Source of the DNA: an uncultured Parolsenella sp.
GTDB lineage: Bacteria > Actinomycetota > Coriobacteriia > Coriobacteriales > Atopobiaceae
Direction of reading: 5' to 3'
NCBI RefSeq assembly: GCF_934660935.1
Contig: NZ_CAKUIH010000007.1
Location: 37,774 to 101,773, forward strand
DNA: 64,000 nt
Under the pieces are notes generated by a model. It did not search any database and was not told the origin of the DNA. It worked only from the letters and a program-made list of their open reading frames with translations. Positions 20,709 through 30,131 of the stretch are shown here, in pieces. Position numbers and translations under genes: made by a program. Numbering within the stretch: the first letter of the stretch is position 1; each line of letters opens with the position of its first letter.

Positions 20709-21938
20709 ATGAACCTTAAACGCACAGCCCCCACCGTCGGCAAGCGCCTCGTCGTCACCGTTGTTACCGCGGGGCTTCTGTTTGCCACGTCGCCCACTGC
20801 CGCCCTCGCGGCGTCTTCGTCGGACCTCCAGGCCCAGCTCCAACAGGCCGAGGCCCAGACCGCCAAGTACCAGGAGCAGGCTAACAACGCCTTCGCCGAG
20901 CTCGAACAGCTCCAGGCCCAGCTCGAGGACACCCGAGCTCAGATCGCCTCCACGCAGGAGGAGGTCTCGCAGAAGCAGACCGAACTCGACGCCGCGCAAG
21001 AAACCCTCGCCGGCCGCGTCTCCTCCAACTACAAGACCGGCGGTGTCTCACTCGTCTCGATCATCTTCGACTCCTCGAGCTTCGAGGACCTCGTCAGCCG
21101 CGTCTACTACGCGAACCGCGTGGCGGAGTCTGACGCCGAGGTCATCAGCCAAGTCCAGGGCGTTCAGGCTGAACTCGCCGCCAAGCAGAACGAGCTCGAG
21201 TCCCAGCAGGAGGAGCAGCAGAGGCTCGTTGACGACGCGCAAGCCAAGGCCGGCGAGATCCAGAGCGCGCTCGAGCAGCAGCAGTCCTATGTGAGCTCGC
21301 TGTCGAGCGAGGTCCAGGAGGCGCTCGCCGCCGAGGAGGCCCAGCGTAGGGCCGAGGCGGAGGCCGCCGCGAACGCCGGCGGCAACGCTGGCTCGAACAA
21401 CTCCGGCTCGAGCGGCGCCACCTCCGGTAACTCCGGCTCGAGCAATAACTCGGGCGGTAACTCCGGCTCAAACGGCAACTCGAGCTCCGGCTCGAACAGC
21501 AACTCCGGCTCCCACTCCAGCGGTAACCAGAACTTTGGCTCCGGCGTCTCCGGCGCCATCGCCGCCGCCAAGTCCCAGCTCGGCGTCAGCTACTCGTGGG
21601 CCGGCAACGCCATCCCCGGCCAGGAGTTCGACTGCTCCGGCCTCGTGTGGTGGGCCTACAAGAAGGCCGGCATCTCCATCCCGCGCGGTCAGCGCATGAG
21701 CAACGGTCGCGGCAACTCGATGATCGGCTGGTGCCTCGATGGTGGCGGCTGGACGACGGACCAGAGCCAGCTCCAGGCGGGTGACCTCATGTTCTGGGGC
21801 GGCGGTGTCAACAGCACCACCCACGTGGGCATGTGCATCGGCGGCGGCCTCATGATCCACTCCAACTGGGGTGGCGTCGAAATCGCCAGCGTGTACTATT
21901 CGTCGGGCAGCTTCGTTGGCGGCGGCCCCATCGTCTAA
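20709..21938 (+). CDS. secreted coiled-coil NlpC/P60 peptidoglycan hydrolase
   Basis: A 409-residue exported cell-wall endopeptidase. Residues 1 to about 34 are a Sec signal peptide (basic MNLKRTAPTVGKR, hydrophobic core, cut after AALA). Residues 36-225 are a long Gln/Glu-rich coiled coil like those of PcsB- and CwlO-type proteins. Residues 230-280 are a Gly/Ser/Asn-rich linker of imperfect repeats. The C-terminal NlpC/P60 domain has the catalytic Cys in EFDCSGLVWW, a His in THVGMCIG and a third polar residue in IHSNWGG. GAAAGGAGAGG precedes the start. A coiled coil of this kind suggests FtsEX-type regulation (inference). Confidence 0.92.
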   Translation: MNLKRTAPTVGKRLVVTVVTAGLLFATSPTAALAASSSDLQAQLQQAEAQTAKYQEQANNAFAELEQLQAQLEDTRAQIASTQEEVSQKQTELDAAQETLAGRVSSNYKTGGVSLVSIIFDSSSFEDLVSRVYYANRVAESDAEVISQVQGVQAELAAKQNELESQQEEQQRLVDDAQAKAGEIQSALEQQQSYVSSLSSEVQEALAAEEAQRRAEAEAAANAGGNAGSNNSGSSGATSGNSGSSNNSGGNSGSNGNSSSGSNSNSGSHSSGNQNFGSGVSGAIAAAKSQLGVSYSWAGNAIPGQEFDCSGLVWWAYKKAGISIPRGQRMSNGRGNSMIGWCLDGGGWTTDQSQLQAGDLMFWGGGVNSTTHVGMCIGGGLMIHSNWGGVEIASVYYSSGSFVGGGPIV

Positions 21939-21962
21939 TGGGGCGAAAGAAAGCTAGACTTT

Positions 21963-21990
21963 GGCGGGGTGCCTTCCGGGGCGCCCCGCC
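21963..21990 (+). terminator. terminator after the NlpC/P60 gene
   Basis: GGCGGGGTGCC pairs with GGCGCCCCGCC (one G-U) across a TTCCGG loop, followed by TTTGTGTG, 25 bp past the stop. Confidence 0.8.
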
Positions 21991-22166
21991 TTTGTGTGAG
22001 TGTGAGACCCCGTCGCGCCGCTGGCGCGCGGCGGATGCAAGTGGGGCCACCGCGCCGGCTACGTCGCGCGCGGCGGCTGCAAGCAAGACCGATCCGCGCG
22101 CCGAGATCGACCCGGCGCGCGTTCAGACATCCGATGCCGGCGGTGCCGGCGCGGGAGGGAGTGCAC

Positions 22167-23390
22167 ATGAGCAGCACGGATAGGCGTCCGTTTGTCCCGG
22201 TTCTTCTCGGGACCGAGATCGCGGGCTATGGCATGGCCCGCGCGTTCTATGAGGAGTTCGGCTCGACGTGCGTGGTGTACGGCACCTTTGGCCTCACGCC
22301 GACGGCCAACTCGAAGTTCATCGAGGTCCGCGTCGTGCCGGACCTGCTCGAGGGCACGCGCCTCACTGAGGTCCTGAACGCAGCGGCCGACGGCTTCGGC
22401 GATGTGGTCCCGCTGCTCGTTCCCTGCGGGGATGACTACTCCGTCGCGCTCTCGCACCAGATGGATGACCTCGACGCGCGTTACGCCGTCGTGTGCGCCT
22501 CCGGCGACATCGTCGACCGCATGAACGACAAGGAGAGCTTCTACCAGCTCTGTGAGGAGCGCCACGTCCCGTATCCCAAGACGGCCGTAACCGACGGACC
22601 GACCGTCCCCGAGCTGCCCTTCGGCTTCCCCGTGGCCCTCAAGCCCTCCGACGCCCCGGCATACCGCGCCCACCCGTTCAAGGGCCAGAAGAAGGCCTTC
22701 GTCCTCGGCACGCCTGAGGAGCTCGAGGAGACCGTCCGCCGCATCTACGAGGCCGGCTACCCGGGCCGTCTCATCATCCAGGACTTCATCCCCGGCGACG
22801 ACCGCAACATGCGCGTGGTCAACGGCTACGTGCGCGGCGACGGCACCGTGACCCTCATGAGCCTCGGCCACCCTCTGCTCGAGGATTACTCGCCCATGGC
22901 GATCGGCAACTACGCCGCAATCCTGTCGTACGCGGACGACGCCATCTACGACACGGTGGAGAGCCTGCTTGGCCACAGCGGCTACCGTGGCTTCTTCAAC
23001 ATCGACATGAAGTACGACCCGCGCGACGGCTCCTTCCGACTGTTCGAGGTGAACCCGCGTGCCGGCCGCAGCAGCTTCTTCACGACGCTCTCCGGCTACA
23101 ACCTCGCCCGCTACGCCGTCGACGATCTCCTTGACGGCGGCGTGCTTGAGCCCGTTCGCGCGACCAACGAGGTCCTCTGGTACGGCGTGCCCAAGTGCGT
23201 CGTGCGCAAGTACGTGGAGGAGGGCCCGGAGAAGCGCCGCGCGCTCGAGCTCATGAGCCAGGGCAAGTGCGGCACGACCATCTTCGGCGCGAAGGACAAC
23301 AGCCCGAAGCGCCTGTGGAACATGGCCAAGCTCTGGGTCCACTACGTGGTGGACTTCCGCAAGTACTTCGGCAAGAGGGACCTGTCCTAA
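22167..23390 (+). CDS. ATP-grasp ligase resembling D-aspartate ligases
   Basis: A 407-residue ATP-grasp carboxylate-amine ligase. The start MSSTDRRPFVPVLLGTEIAG and the following YGMARAFYEEFG closely recall the D-aspartate ligase (Asl) group that adds D-Asp to the third residue of peptidoglycan stem peptides in some Firmicutes. ATP-grasp blocks include GFPVALKPSD, GRLIIQDFIPGDDRNM and the metal-binding FEVNPRAGRSS. GGAGGGAG precedes the ATG at 22167. It overlaps the next gene by 1 bp. Nearby racemase, MurJ and NlpC/P60 genes make a cell-wall role attractive, but acceptor and amino acid are inferred. Confidence 0.8.
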   Translation: MSSTDRRPFVPVLLGTEIAGYGMARAFYEEFGSTCVVYGTFGLTPTANSKFIEVRVVPDLLEGTRLTEVLNAAADGFGDVVPLLVPCGDDYSVALSHQMDDLDARYAVVCASGDIVDRMNDKESFYQLCEERHVPYPKTAVTDGPTVPELPFGFPVALKPSDAPAYRAHPFKGQKKAFVLGTPEELEETVRRIYEAGYPGRLIIQDFIPGDDRNMRVVNGYVRGDGTVTLMSLGHPLLEDYSPMAIGNYAAILSYADDAIYDTVESLLGHSGYRGFFNIDMKYDPRDGSFRLFEVNPRAGRSSFFTTLSGYNLARYAVDDLLDGGVLEPVRATNEVLWYGVPKCVVRKYVEEGPEKRRALELMSQGKCGTTIFGAKDNSPKRLWNMAKLWVHYVVDFRKYFGKRDLS

Positions 23391-24646
23391 TGGCAGCCGA
23401 GAAGTGCGCGGGCGCCGCCGAGAAGTGCGCCGAGCAGCCAGTGGGAGCCACGGGCGCGGGCGCCGCCGAGGCACCTGCCGCGGACATCCCCTCCGATCTC
23501 GCCGTCCGCCAGATGCTGGCAGCGCGCTCCGGTACGAGGCCCGAGGACTGGCACCTCACGTTCAAGGCACGCCAGGCGATGCGTGTCGCCTGCGACGCCA
23601 TCGCGGCGGCGGGCGGCCGCGAGGTCGCTACGCAGCTCTTCACCTGCTGCACCGCCGTCGACCCGATCACCTCTGCGGGCCTTTCTCCCGTCTTCTGCGA
23701 CATCGACCCCGGCACGCTGGCCATTTCCGCCGCGCTCGCCGGCGAGCCCTCCGCCGTCATGTTGCAGCACACCTGCGGCCTTATGGCGCCTGCGGCAGAC
23801 GCCGCGCTCGCCTCTGCCGCTCATGCCCGCGGAGCGGTCGTGCTCGAGGACTGCGCGCACTGCGTGGGTCGTCTCGCCACCGACGCCGAGGACAAGCCGC
23901 TTGCGGACCTGTCCTTCCACTCCTTCGGCGTCGAGAAGATGCTGCCGACGCACTTCGGCGGCGCCGTCTGGGTGAACCCGGAGTTCGGTGCCACGCCCCT
24001 CGGCGCGGACGTCATCGCTCGCCTGGAGGCGTTGCCTGCCCTCGGCGCTCGTCGTGCCAAGGCCGCGCGCCACTACCTCAACCAGATTCGCGTCCTCAAT
24101 CACCTGCCGGCCGGCATCAGCCACGCGCTGCGCCGCCGCCTGACGGCCAGCGGGGCCTTCGAGCCCGCGATTAGCGAGGCCGAGCTTGCGGGCGGGCTCG
24201 CGAGCGCGCCCGAGCGTCCGGACGACTGGGTGTGCGTCACTGCGCGCGCCGCGCTTGCCGACCTTGACGCCAACGAGGCCCTGCGCCGCGAGGCCGTCGC
24301 TGCCTATCGCGAGGAGTTCGCGGACGTCGCCGGCGTGCGCGTTCCCGCCGCGGCCTTCGCGGGGGATGCCCAGCCACTCCTGCGCTTCCCGGTCTTCCTC
24401 GAGGGCGCCGAGCGCGCCGACGCCGCCATCAAGTCCGTGCGCGCCGCGGGACTCTATGCAGTCGCGTGGTATCGCGAGCCGCTCTTCCCGGGCGTCACGA
24501 AGCCCGAGGCCTACGGCTGGGACGGCACGCTCGGCGCTTGGCCTGAGACCGCGCGCGCCTGCGAGGGCGCCGTGTCGCTTCCGACGGATGTCGCGCCCGA
24601 ACGAGCCCGCGAGGTCGCCCGCCTCGTCATCGAGGTCGCCCGCTAG
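23390..24646 (+). CDS. DegT/DnrJ-type PLP-dependent aminotransferase family protein
   Basis: A 418-residue PLP enzyme of the DegT/DnrJ/EryC1 fold. The family markers are VVLEDCAHCVG (cofactor-contacting Asp) and LSFHSFGVEKMLPTHFGGAVW, where Lys follows Glu and should bind PLP. Residues 1-35 are a low-complexity Ala-rich, Cys-containing extension. The start overlaps the ATP-grasp stop (TAATG), so the two products very likely work in one pathway. DegT enzymes usually aminate keto-sugars for surface polymers; no sugar genes are nearby, so the substrate is unknown. Confidence 0.78.
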   Translation: MAAEKCAGAAEKCAEQPVGATGAGAAEAPAADIPSDLAVRQMLAARSGTRPEDWHLTFKARQAMRVACDAIAAAGGREVATQLFTCCTAVDPITSAGLSPVFCDIDPGTLAISAALAGEPSAVMLQHTCGLMAPAADAALASAAHARGAVVLEDCAHCVGRLATDAEDKPLADLSFHSFGVEKMLPTHFGGAVWVNPEFGATPLGADVIARLEALPALGARRAKAARHYLNQIRVLNHLPAGISHALRRRLTASGAFEPAISEAELAGGLASAPERPDDWVCVTARAALADLDANEALRREAVAAYREEFADVAGVRVPAAAFAGDAQPLLRFPVFLEGAERADAAIKSVRAAGLYAVAWYREPLFPGVTKPEAYGWDGTLGAWPETARACEGAVSLPTDVAPERAREVARLVIEVAR

Positions 24647-24957
24647 CTCCGCAGGCTCCGCGCCCCGTCGCTGGCCCGCCGCCAGCCCCCGCGCGTCCCG
24701 CTTCACCAACCGCATAAACGCGCCTCCTATATGGGCGCGACCAAGTGGCGTCGGCGTCCCTGCCGGCGTCACTTCCTATATTGAATTCACTTGCATGACC
24801 GGGCTTATATTTCGGCGATGTTAAAACGTTTTCACCTTATGGATTTCCATCTTGCTATCCGTTTTATGCACGCTAGGATAGCTAACCAACGCGCTCGGGG
24901 GAGGCCTGACCGGGTGCGCCAAAACATCTCATCGGGCCGTATCGAGGAGGATGAAAG
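24647..24957. other. intergenic region upstream of the ABC transporter operon
   Basis: No gene is seen. An imperfect hairpin (AAGTGGCGTCGGC with GCCGGCGTCACTT, 24742-24774) may end the previous operon. The following AT-richer part (24775-24900) probably holds the promoter; TTGAAT at 24781 with TTATAT 18 bp later is a weak candidate. CGAGGAGG at 24943 is the ribosome binding site of the next gene. Confidence 0.4.
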
Positions 24958-26196
24958 ATGGAGTCCAAGCGTTTTGACATGACTCGTAGGAACTTCGTTA
25001 AGCTGTCTGGTGCCGCGAGCATTCTAAGCGCGACCGCTCTTGCCGGTTGCGGCAACTCCGGCTCTTCCGCGAGCACGGCCTCTGGTTCCGATTCCGCTGA
25101 CGCGTTCAAGATCGGTAACATCGGCCCGCTGACGGGCGCCGCCGCCATCTACGGCACCGCCACCAAGAACGGCGCCCAGCTCGCCGTCGACGAGATCAAC
25201 GCCGCTGGCGGCATCCAGCTCGCGCACAACTGCCAGGATGACGAGCACGATCCGGAGAAGTCCGTCAACGCTTACAACAACCTCAAGGACTGGGGCCTGC
25301 AGGTTCTCGTCGGCACCACCACCACCGCTCCGTGCGTGGCCGTCTCCGCAGAGACCAACGCCGACAACATCTTCGAGCTCACGCCGTCCGCCTCGTCCAA
25401 CGATGTCATCGGCGGCCAGGCTGACGCCGACGGCAACGTGACCACCCCGCGCAAGGACAACGTCTACCAGATGTGCTTCACGGACCCCAACCAGGGCACC
25501 GCGTCCGCTCAGTACCTTGCCCAGAAGCAGCTCGGCACCAAGATCGCCGTCATCTACGACAACTCCGATGCCTACTCCACTGGCATCTTCAAGAAGTTCG
25601 AGGCCGAGGCTGCCGAGCAGAACCTCACCATCGTCTCGACCACCACGTTCACGGCCGACAACGCCACGGACTTCTCCGTCCAGCTGAACGACGCCAAGAA
25701 CGCCGGCGCTGACCTCGTCTTCCTCCCGATCTACTACACCCCGGCGGCGCTTATCCTCACCCAGGCTGCCAACATGGGCTACGCCCCGAAGTTCTTCGGC
25801 TGCGACGGCATGGACGGCATCCTCACTGTGGAGGGCTTCGACACCTCCCTCGCCGAGGGCCTCATGCTCCTGACCCCGTTCGTCGCCACCGCGACCGACG
25901 AGAAGACCCAGGCTTTCACCAAGGCTTACAAGGACGCCTATGGTGACGAGCCGATTCAGTTCGCCGCTGACGCCTATGACTGCGTCTACGTCATCAAGGA
26001 CCTCCTCGAGAAGACCGAGTGCACGCCTGACATGAGCGCCTCCGACATCTGCGACAAGCTCAAGGCCGCCATCGTCGATGGTTACACCTACTCTGGCCTG
26101 ACCGGCGAGAACATGACTTGGAAGGAGACCGGCGAGGTCTCCAAGGAGCCCAAGGGCATGGTCATCAAGGACGGCGTGTACCAGCCGCTGGACTAG
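24958..26196 (+). CDS. livJ: branched-chain amino acid-type ABC transporter substrate-binding lipoprotein
   Basis: A 412-residue periplasmic-binding-protein type I lipoprotein (LivJ-like) that captures substrate outside the membrane for LivHMGF. The N-terminus TRRNFVKLSGAAS has a twin-arginine motif and LAGC a lipobox, with Cys31 as the lipidated residue, so Tat export of a lipoprotein is likely. The binding fold starts at IGNIGPLTGAAAIYG. A strong RBS (GAGGAGG) precedes the start. It is separated from livH by 189 bp containing a stable hairpin, as is common where the binding protein is needed in excess. Substrate could be leucine-type amino acids or another small amide. Confidence 0.9.
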   Translation: MESKRFDMTRRNFVKLSGAASILSATALAGCGNSGSSASTASGSDSADAFKIGNIGPLTGAAAIYGTATKNGAQLAVDEINAAGGIQLAHNCQDDEHDPEKSVNAYNNLKDWGLQVLVGTTTTAPCVAVSAETNADNIFELTPSASSNDVIGGQADADGNVTTPRKDNVYQMCFTDPNQGTASAQYLAQKQLGTKIAVIYDNSDAYSTGIFKKFEAEAAEQNLTIVSTTTFTADNATDFSVQLNDAKNAGADLVFLPIYYTPAALILTQAANMGYAPKFFGCDGMDGILTVEGFDTSLAEGLMLLTPFVATATDEKTQAFTKAYKDAYGDEPIQFAADAYDCVYVIKDLLEKTECTPDMSASDICDKLKAAIVDGYTYSGLTGENMTWKETGEVSKEPKGMVIKDGVYQPLD

Positions 26197-26265
26197 TCCT
26201 GCAGCGATCGGGCGGGCGTCTCGCGCGCTCCGCCTAAGACGCGTCGTCCGTAATAGCGTGAATAG

Positions 26266-26300
26266 CGAGCGGGGGCCATCGGCTTGATGGTCCCCGCTCG
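26266..26300 (+). promoter_or_regulatory. stable hairpin between livJ and livH
   Basis: A 15-bp stem (CGAGCGGGGGCCATC with GATGGTCCCCGCTCG, one G-U pair, 5-nt loop) has no T-run after it. It probably attenuates or protects the mRNA so that the binding protein exceeds the permease. Confidence 0.65.
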
Positions 26301-26385
26301 TCGGTAGGAGACAAGGGTTGCCGGGAGGTTCCGCGCCAGTTGCGAACCGGTTTCGGTGACATGATTTGAAAGGAGGCGGCATGAC

Positions 26386-27267
26386 ATGGGCTTTCTGACG
26401 AACCTCATCAACGGCCTGTCGCTCGGCAGCGTCTACGCGATCATCGCCCTGGGCTACACCATGGTGTACGGCATCGCCAAGATGCTGAACTTCGCTCACG
26501 GCGACATCATTATGGTCGGTGGCTACATCTGCTTCTGTGCCGTGAACTACCTGGGCCTTCCCACCGGAGTGGGTGTCCTGCTCTCCATTGTCGGCTGCAC
26601 CGTCCTGGGTATCGTGATCGAGCGCCTTGCCTACAAGCCCCTTCGCAACGCGCCGTCCCTCGACGTTCTCATCACCGCCATTGGCGTGAGCTACTTCCTG
26701 CAGAACTCTGCGCTGCTTATCTGGGGTTCCGACACCAAGTCGTTCCCGTCCGTCGTGAACCTGCCGTCCGTTTCCCTGTTCGACGGGCAGCTCGTGGTGA
26801 GCGCCATCACCATCGTCACGGTCGTCACCGGCATCATCGTCATGATCGGCCTGACGATGTTCACCGGCAAGACCCGTATGGGCAAGGCCATGCGCGCCTG
26901 CTCCGAGGACCGTGGCGCCGCCACGCTCATGGGCATCAACGTGAACTCGACCATTTCGCTCACGTTCGCCATCGGTTCTGGCCTGGCTGCCGTCGCCGGC
27001 GTGCTCATGTGCTCCGCTTACCCGACGCTGATCCCCACCACCGGCTCGCTTCCGGGAATCAAGGCCTTCACTGCCGCGGTCATCGGTGGCATCGGCTCGA
27101 TCCCGGGCGCCTTCGTGGGCGGACTCGTCCTCGGTGTCATCGAGATTTTCGCGAAGGCATACGTCGGCACGCAGCTCGCTGACGCAATCGTCTTCGGAGT
27201 GCTTATCGTCGTTCTGCTCGTGAAGCCGTCCGGCCTTCTCGGCAAGACCGTCAGGGAGAAGGTGTAG
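26386..27267 (+). CDS. livH: branched-chain amino acid ABC transporter permease LivH
   Basis: A 293-residue inner-membrane permease with about eight helices. The N-terminal block GLSLGSVYAIIALGYTMVYG followed by MLNFAHGDI is diagnostic of LivH. It forms the channel with LivM. AAAGGAGGCGG precedes the start, and livM begins 4 bp after its stop. Confidence 0.93.
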   Translation: MGFLTNLINGLSLGSVYAIIALGYTMVYGIAKMLNFAHGDIIMVGGYICFCAVNYLGLPTGVGVLLSIVGCTVLGIVIERLAYKPLRNAPSLDVLITAIGVSYFLQNSALLIWGSDTKSFPSVVNLPSVSLFDGQLVVSAITIVTVVTGIIVMIGLTMFTGKTRMGKAMRACSEDRGAATLMGINVNSTISLTFAIGSGLAAVAGVLMCSAYPTLIPTTGSLPGIKAFTAAVIGGIGSIPGAFVGGLVLGVIEIFAKAYVGTQLADAIVFGVLIVVLLVKPSGLLGKTVREKV

Positions 27268-27271
27268 CGCC

Positions 27272-28387
27272 ATGGCAGATAAGAACACCGCCGCCGCAGC
27301 CGCTCCCCGCCGCATGAGCAAGCGCCTGCAGTCTAACCTCATCACGTACGCTATCGTTATCGGCTTTTTTGTCCTCATGACGGCGCTCGAGGCCACGGGC
27401 ATTCTGACCAACTCGCTCGCGGGCCAGCTGGTTCCCATCTGCGCCTATGTGTGCATGGCCGTGTCGCTCAACCTCGTCGTTGGCATTTCGGGCGAGCTGT
27501 CGCTCGGTCATGCGGGCTTTATGAGCGTGGGTGCGTTCTCGGGTTTCGTCGCGTTCAGCCTCGTGAACGGTATCGTCAACAACGCCCTTCTGGCTTACGT
27601 TATCGCGCTCGTCATCGCCGCTGTCATCGCGGGCGTGGCCGGCTTTGTCATCGGCATTCCGGTCATGCGCCTGCGTGGTGACTACCTCGCCATCGTGACC
27701 CTTGCGTTTGGCGAGATCATCAAGAACATCCTGAACAACCTCTATGTTGGTCTCGATGGCAGAGGCCTGCACTTCTCGCTCGCCGACGCCAAGGCCCTTG
27801 GCATGCAGGGCGGCACGCTGCTCATCAACGGCCCGCAGGGCGCTACGGGTATCACCAAGATGTCGACGTTCGCCATCGGCATCGTGCTCGTGCTCATTAC
27901 CGTGACCGTCGTGCTCAACCTCGTGAACAGCCGTACTGGTCGCGCCATCATGAGCGTGCGCGACAACCGCATCGCCGCCGAGTCCGTGGGCATCAACGTT
28001 ACCAAGTACCGCATGATCGCCTTCGTGGTCGCCGCCGCGCTCGCAGGTGCCGCTGGTTGCTTCTATGCGATGGGCTACAGCTCCATCGTGCCGAAGAAGT
28101 TCGATTTCAACACCTCGATCCTGGTGCTGGTGTTCGTGGTTCTCGGCGGCATGGGCAACGTCCGCGGTTCGATCATCTCCGCCGCACTCCTTACCGTTCT
28201 GCCTGAGATGCTGCGCGCCATCTCCGACTGGCGCATGCTCATCTACGCTGTCGTGCTCATCCTCGTGATGATTATTTCCAACAACCCGACGCTGCGTCAG
28301 CTTGCAGGTGGTCTGAAGTCCAAGTTCAAGAGGCCCGTGAAGTCGCAGGACGACGCGACCGAGAAGGGAGGCGAGGCCGATGCCTAG
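27272..28387 (+). CDS. livM: branched-chain amino acid ABC transporter permease LivM
   Basis: A 371-residue permease with about ten helices, partner of LivH. Hallmarks are NLVVGISGELSLGHAGFMSVGAF and MRLRGDYLAIVTLAFGEI. The C-terminus (LKSKFKRPVKSQDD) is a polar tail. It overlaps livG by 8 bp. Confidence 0.93.
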   Translation: MADKNTAAAAAPRRMSKRLQSNLITYAIVIGFFVLMTALEATGILTNSLAGQLVPICAYVCMAVSLNLVVGISGELSLGHAGFMSVGAFSGFVAFSLVNGIVNNALLAYVIALVIAAVIAGVAGFVIGIPVMRLRGDYLAIVTLAFGEIIKNILNNLYVGLDGRGLHFSLADAKALGMQGGTLLINGPQGATGITKMSTFAIGIVLVLITVTVVLNLVNSRTGRAIMSVRDNRIAAESVGINVTKYRMIAFVVAAALAGAAGCFYAMGYSSIVPKKFDFNTSILVLVFVVLGGMGNVRGSIISAALLTVLPEMLRAISDWRMLIYAVVLILVMIISNNPTLRQLAGGLKSKFKRPVKSQDDATEKGGEADA

Positions 28388-29294
28388 CAACGCATCCTCG
28401 CGCCATGCCGCGGAGCGCCGCGAACGCACCAAGATGGTGCCGCTGCCGAGCGACGCGATCATCCCCGAGCGCGATCTCTACGATCGTCCCGTCCTCGAGT
28501 GCCGTCACCTTGGCATTGATTTCGGCGGTCTCCGTGCGGTCGATGACTTCAATTTCACCGTTGGCAAGACCGAGATCGCCGGCCTCATCGGCCCGAACGG
28601 TGCCGGCAAGACCACGGTCTTCAACCTGCTGACCAAGGTCTATAACCCCACGCGTGGCATGGTTATGCTTGACGGTACCGATACCGCCGGTATGGATGCC
28701 GCCGCTGCGAGCCGCCTTGGCGTCGCGCGTACGTTCCAGAACATCCGTCTCTTCTCGTCGCTGACCGTCGAGGACAACGTCAAGATTGGCCTGCACAACC
28801 AGATCAAGGAGAGCGCCGTGAGCGCCGTGCTGCGCCTCCCCTCGTATTGGTCCGCGGAGAAGAAGATGCATGAGCGTGCCCTCGAGCTGCTCGACTTCTT
28901 CGACATGGGCGTCTATGCGAACCACATCGCGGGCTCGCTGCCCTATGGCGCCCAGCGCAGGCTCGAGATCGTCCGAGCGCTGGCCACCAACCCGAAGCTC
29001 TTGCTGCTCGACGAGCCTGCCGCTGGCATGAACCCGTCCGAGACGGCCGAGCTTATGGATAACATCCGCAAGATTCGCGACGAGTTCCAGATTGCCATCA
29101 TGCTCATCGAACACGACATGGACCTTGTCATGGGCATTTGCGAGGGCATCGCCGTCCTGAACTTCGGCAAGATCATTGCAAAGGGTACGCCCGAGGAGAT
29201 CCAGAGCAATCCGCTGGTCATCGAGGCATATCTCGGCAAGCAGGATGACGCCTCTGCTACCGCGCCCGCGACCACGACTGACGAGGAGGCCTAA
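28380..29294 (+). CDS. livG: branched-chain amino acid ABC transporter ATPase LivG
   Basis: A 304-residue ABC ATPase. It has Walker A GPNGAGKTT, the LivG-type insertion around residues 120-160, the signature-region LPYGAQRRLEI (the serine of LSGG is replaced in this subfamily) and Walker B LLLDEPAAGMN. An N-terminal extension of about 35 residues and a Thr/Ala-rich tail are longer than in the usual 250-residue LivG. Start by overlap with livM; the downstream ATG alternatives are weaker. Confidence 0.92.
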   Translation: MPSNASSRHAAERRERTKMVPLPSDAIIPERDLYDRPVLECRHLGIDFGGLRAVDDFNFTVGKTEIAGLIGPNGAGKTTVFNLLTKVYNPTRGMVMLDGTDTAGMDAAAASRLGVARTFQNIRLFSSLTVEDNVKIGLHNQIKESAVSAVLRLPSYWSAEKKMHERALELLDFFDMGVYANHIAGSLPYGAQRRLEIVRALATNPKLLLLDEPAAGMNPSETAELMDNIRKIRDEFQIAIMLIEHDMDLVMGICEGIAVLNFGKIIAKGTPEEIQSNPLVIEAYLGKQDDASATAPATTTDEEA

Positions 29295-29297
29295 GGC

Positions 29298-30008
29298 ATG
29301 AGCATTCTTCACGTTGAGGACCTTAACGTCTACTACGGCTCCATCCACGCGGTGAAGGGTATCTCCTTCGACGTGGAGGAGGGCGAGATCGTAACCCTGA
29401 TCGGTGCGAACGGCGCCGGAAAGTCCACGACGCTCAACACCGTCGCAGGTCTCCTGAAGCCGCGCGAGGGCAAGGTTGAGTTCGAGGGCGAGAGCCTTCT
29501 GGGTGTGCCGCCTCACACCATCGTGGGTAAGGGCATGGCCCTCTGTCCCGAGGGTAGGCGTGTGTTCCTGCAGATGAGCGTTCGCGAGAACCTCGAGATG
29601 GGTGCCTTCACGCGCCGCGACTCGGCGGAGATTGCCGATTCGCTCGAGATGGTTTTCGACCGTTTCCCTCGTTTGAAGGAACGCGAGGGCCAGAGCGCCG
29701 GTACGCTTTCCGGCGGCGAGCAGCAGATGCTCGCCATGGGTCGCGCGCTCATGAGCAAGCCACGCCTTCTCATGCTCGATGAGCCCTCGATGGGCCTCGC
29801 TCCCATTCTCGTGCAGGAGATCTTCAACATCATCAAGAGCCTGCATGATACGGGCACTACGGTTCTGCTGGTCGAGCAGAACGCGCGTATGGCGCTTTCC
29901 GTCGCGGATCGCGCGTACGTGCTCGAGACCGGTCGCGTGTCGATGAGCGGCGACGCAGCCGATCTCGCGAACGACGATCGCGTGAAGCAGGCCTATCTCG
30001 GCGGCTGA
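29298..30008 (+). CDS. livF: branched-chain amino acid ABC transporter ATPase LivF
   Basis: A 236-residue ABC ATPase, second ATPase of the Liv transporter. Walker A is GANGAGKST, the signature is LSGGEQQMLAMGRAL and Walker B LLMLDEPSMGL; the VYYGSIHAVKGISF opening is typical of LivF. It starts 3 bp after livG and is the last gene before the terminator at 30048. Confidence 0.93.
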   Translation: MSILHVEDLNVYYGSIHAVKGISFDVEEGEIVTLIGANGAGKSTTLNTVAGLLKPREGKVEFEGESLLGVPPHTIVGKGMALCPEGRRVFLQMSVRENLEMGAFTRRDSAEIADSLEMVFDRFPRLKEREGQSAGTLSGGEQQMLAMGRALMSKPRLLMLDEPSMGLAPILVQEIFNIIKSLHDTGTTVLLVEQNARMALSVADRAYVLETGRVSMSGDAADLANDDRVKQAYLGG

Positions 30009-30047
30009 TGCGCCGCTGTCGCCATTGCGGCAAATGTGAGCTACGAG

Positions 30048-30082
30048 CAAGGGGCCGGCTCCCTACGGGAGTCGGCCCCTTG
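30048..30082 (+). terminator. terminator of the liv operon
   Basis: CAAGGGGCCGGCTCC pairs with GGAGTCGGCCCCTTG (one bulged position), followed by TATTTCG, 40 bp after livF. Confidence 0.82.
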
Positions 30083-30131
30083 TATTTCGTCCGATCGATG
30101 GCGAAAACACCGGCGCCTTGGACCTGTATGT

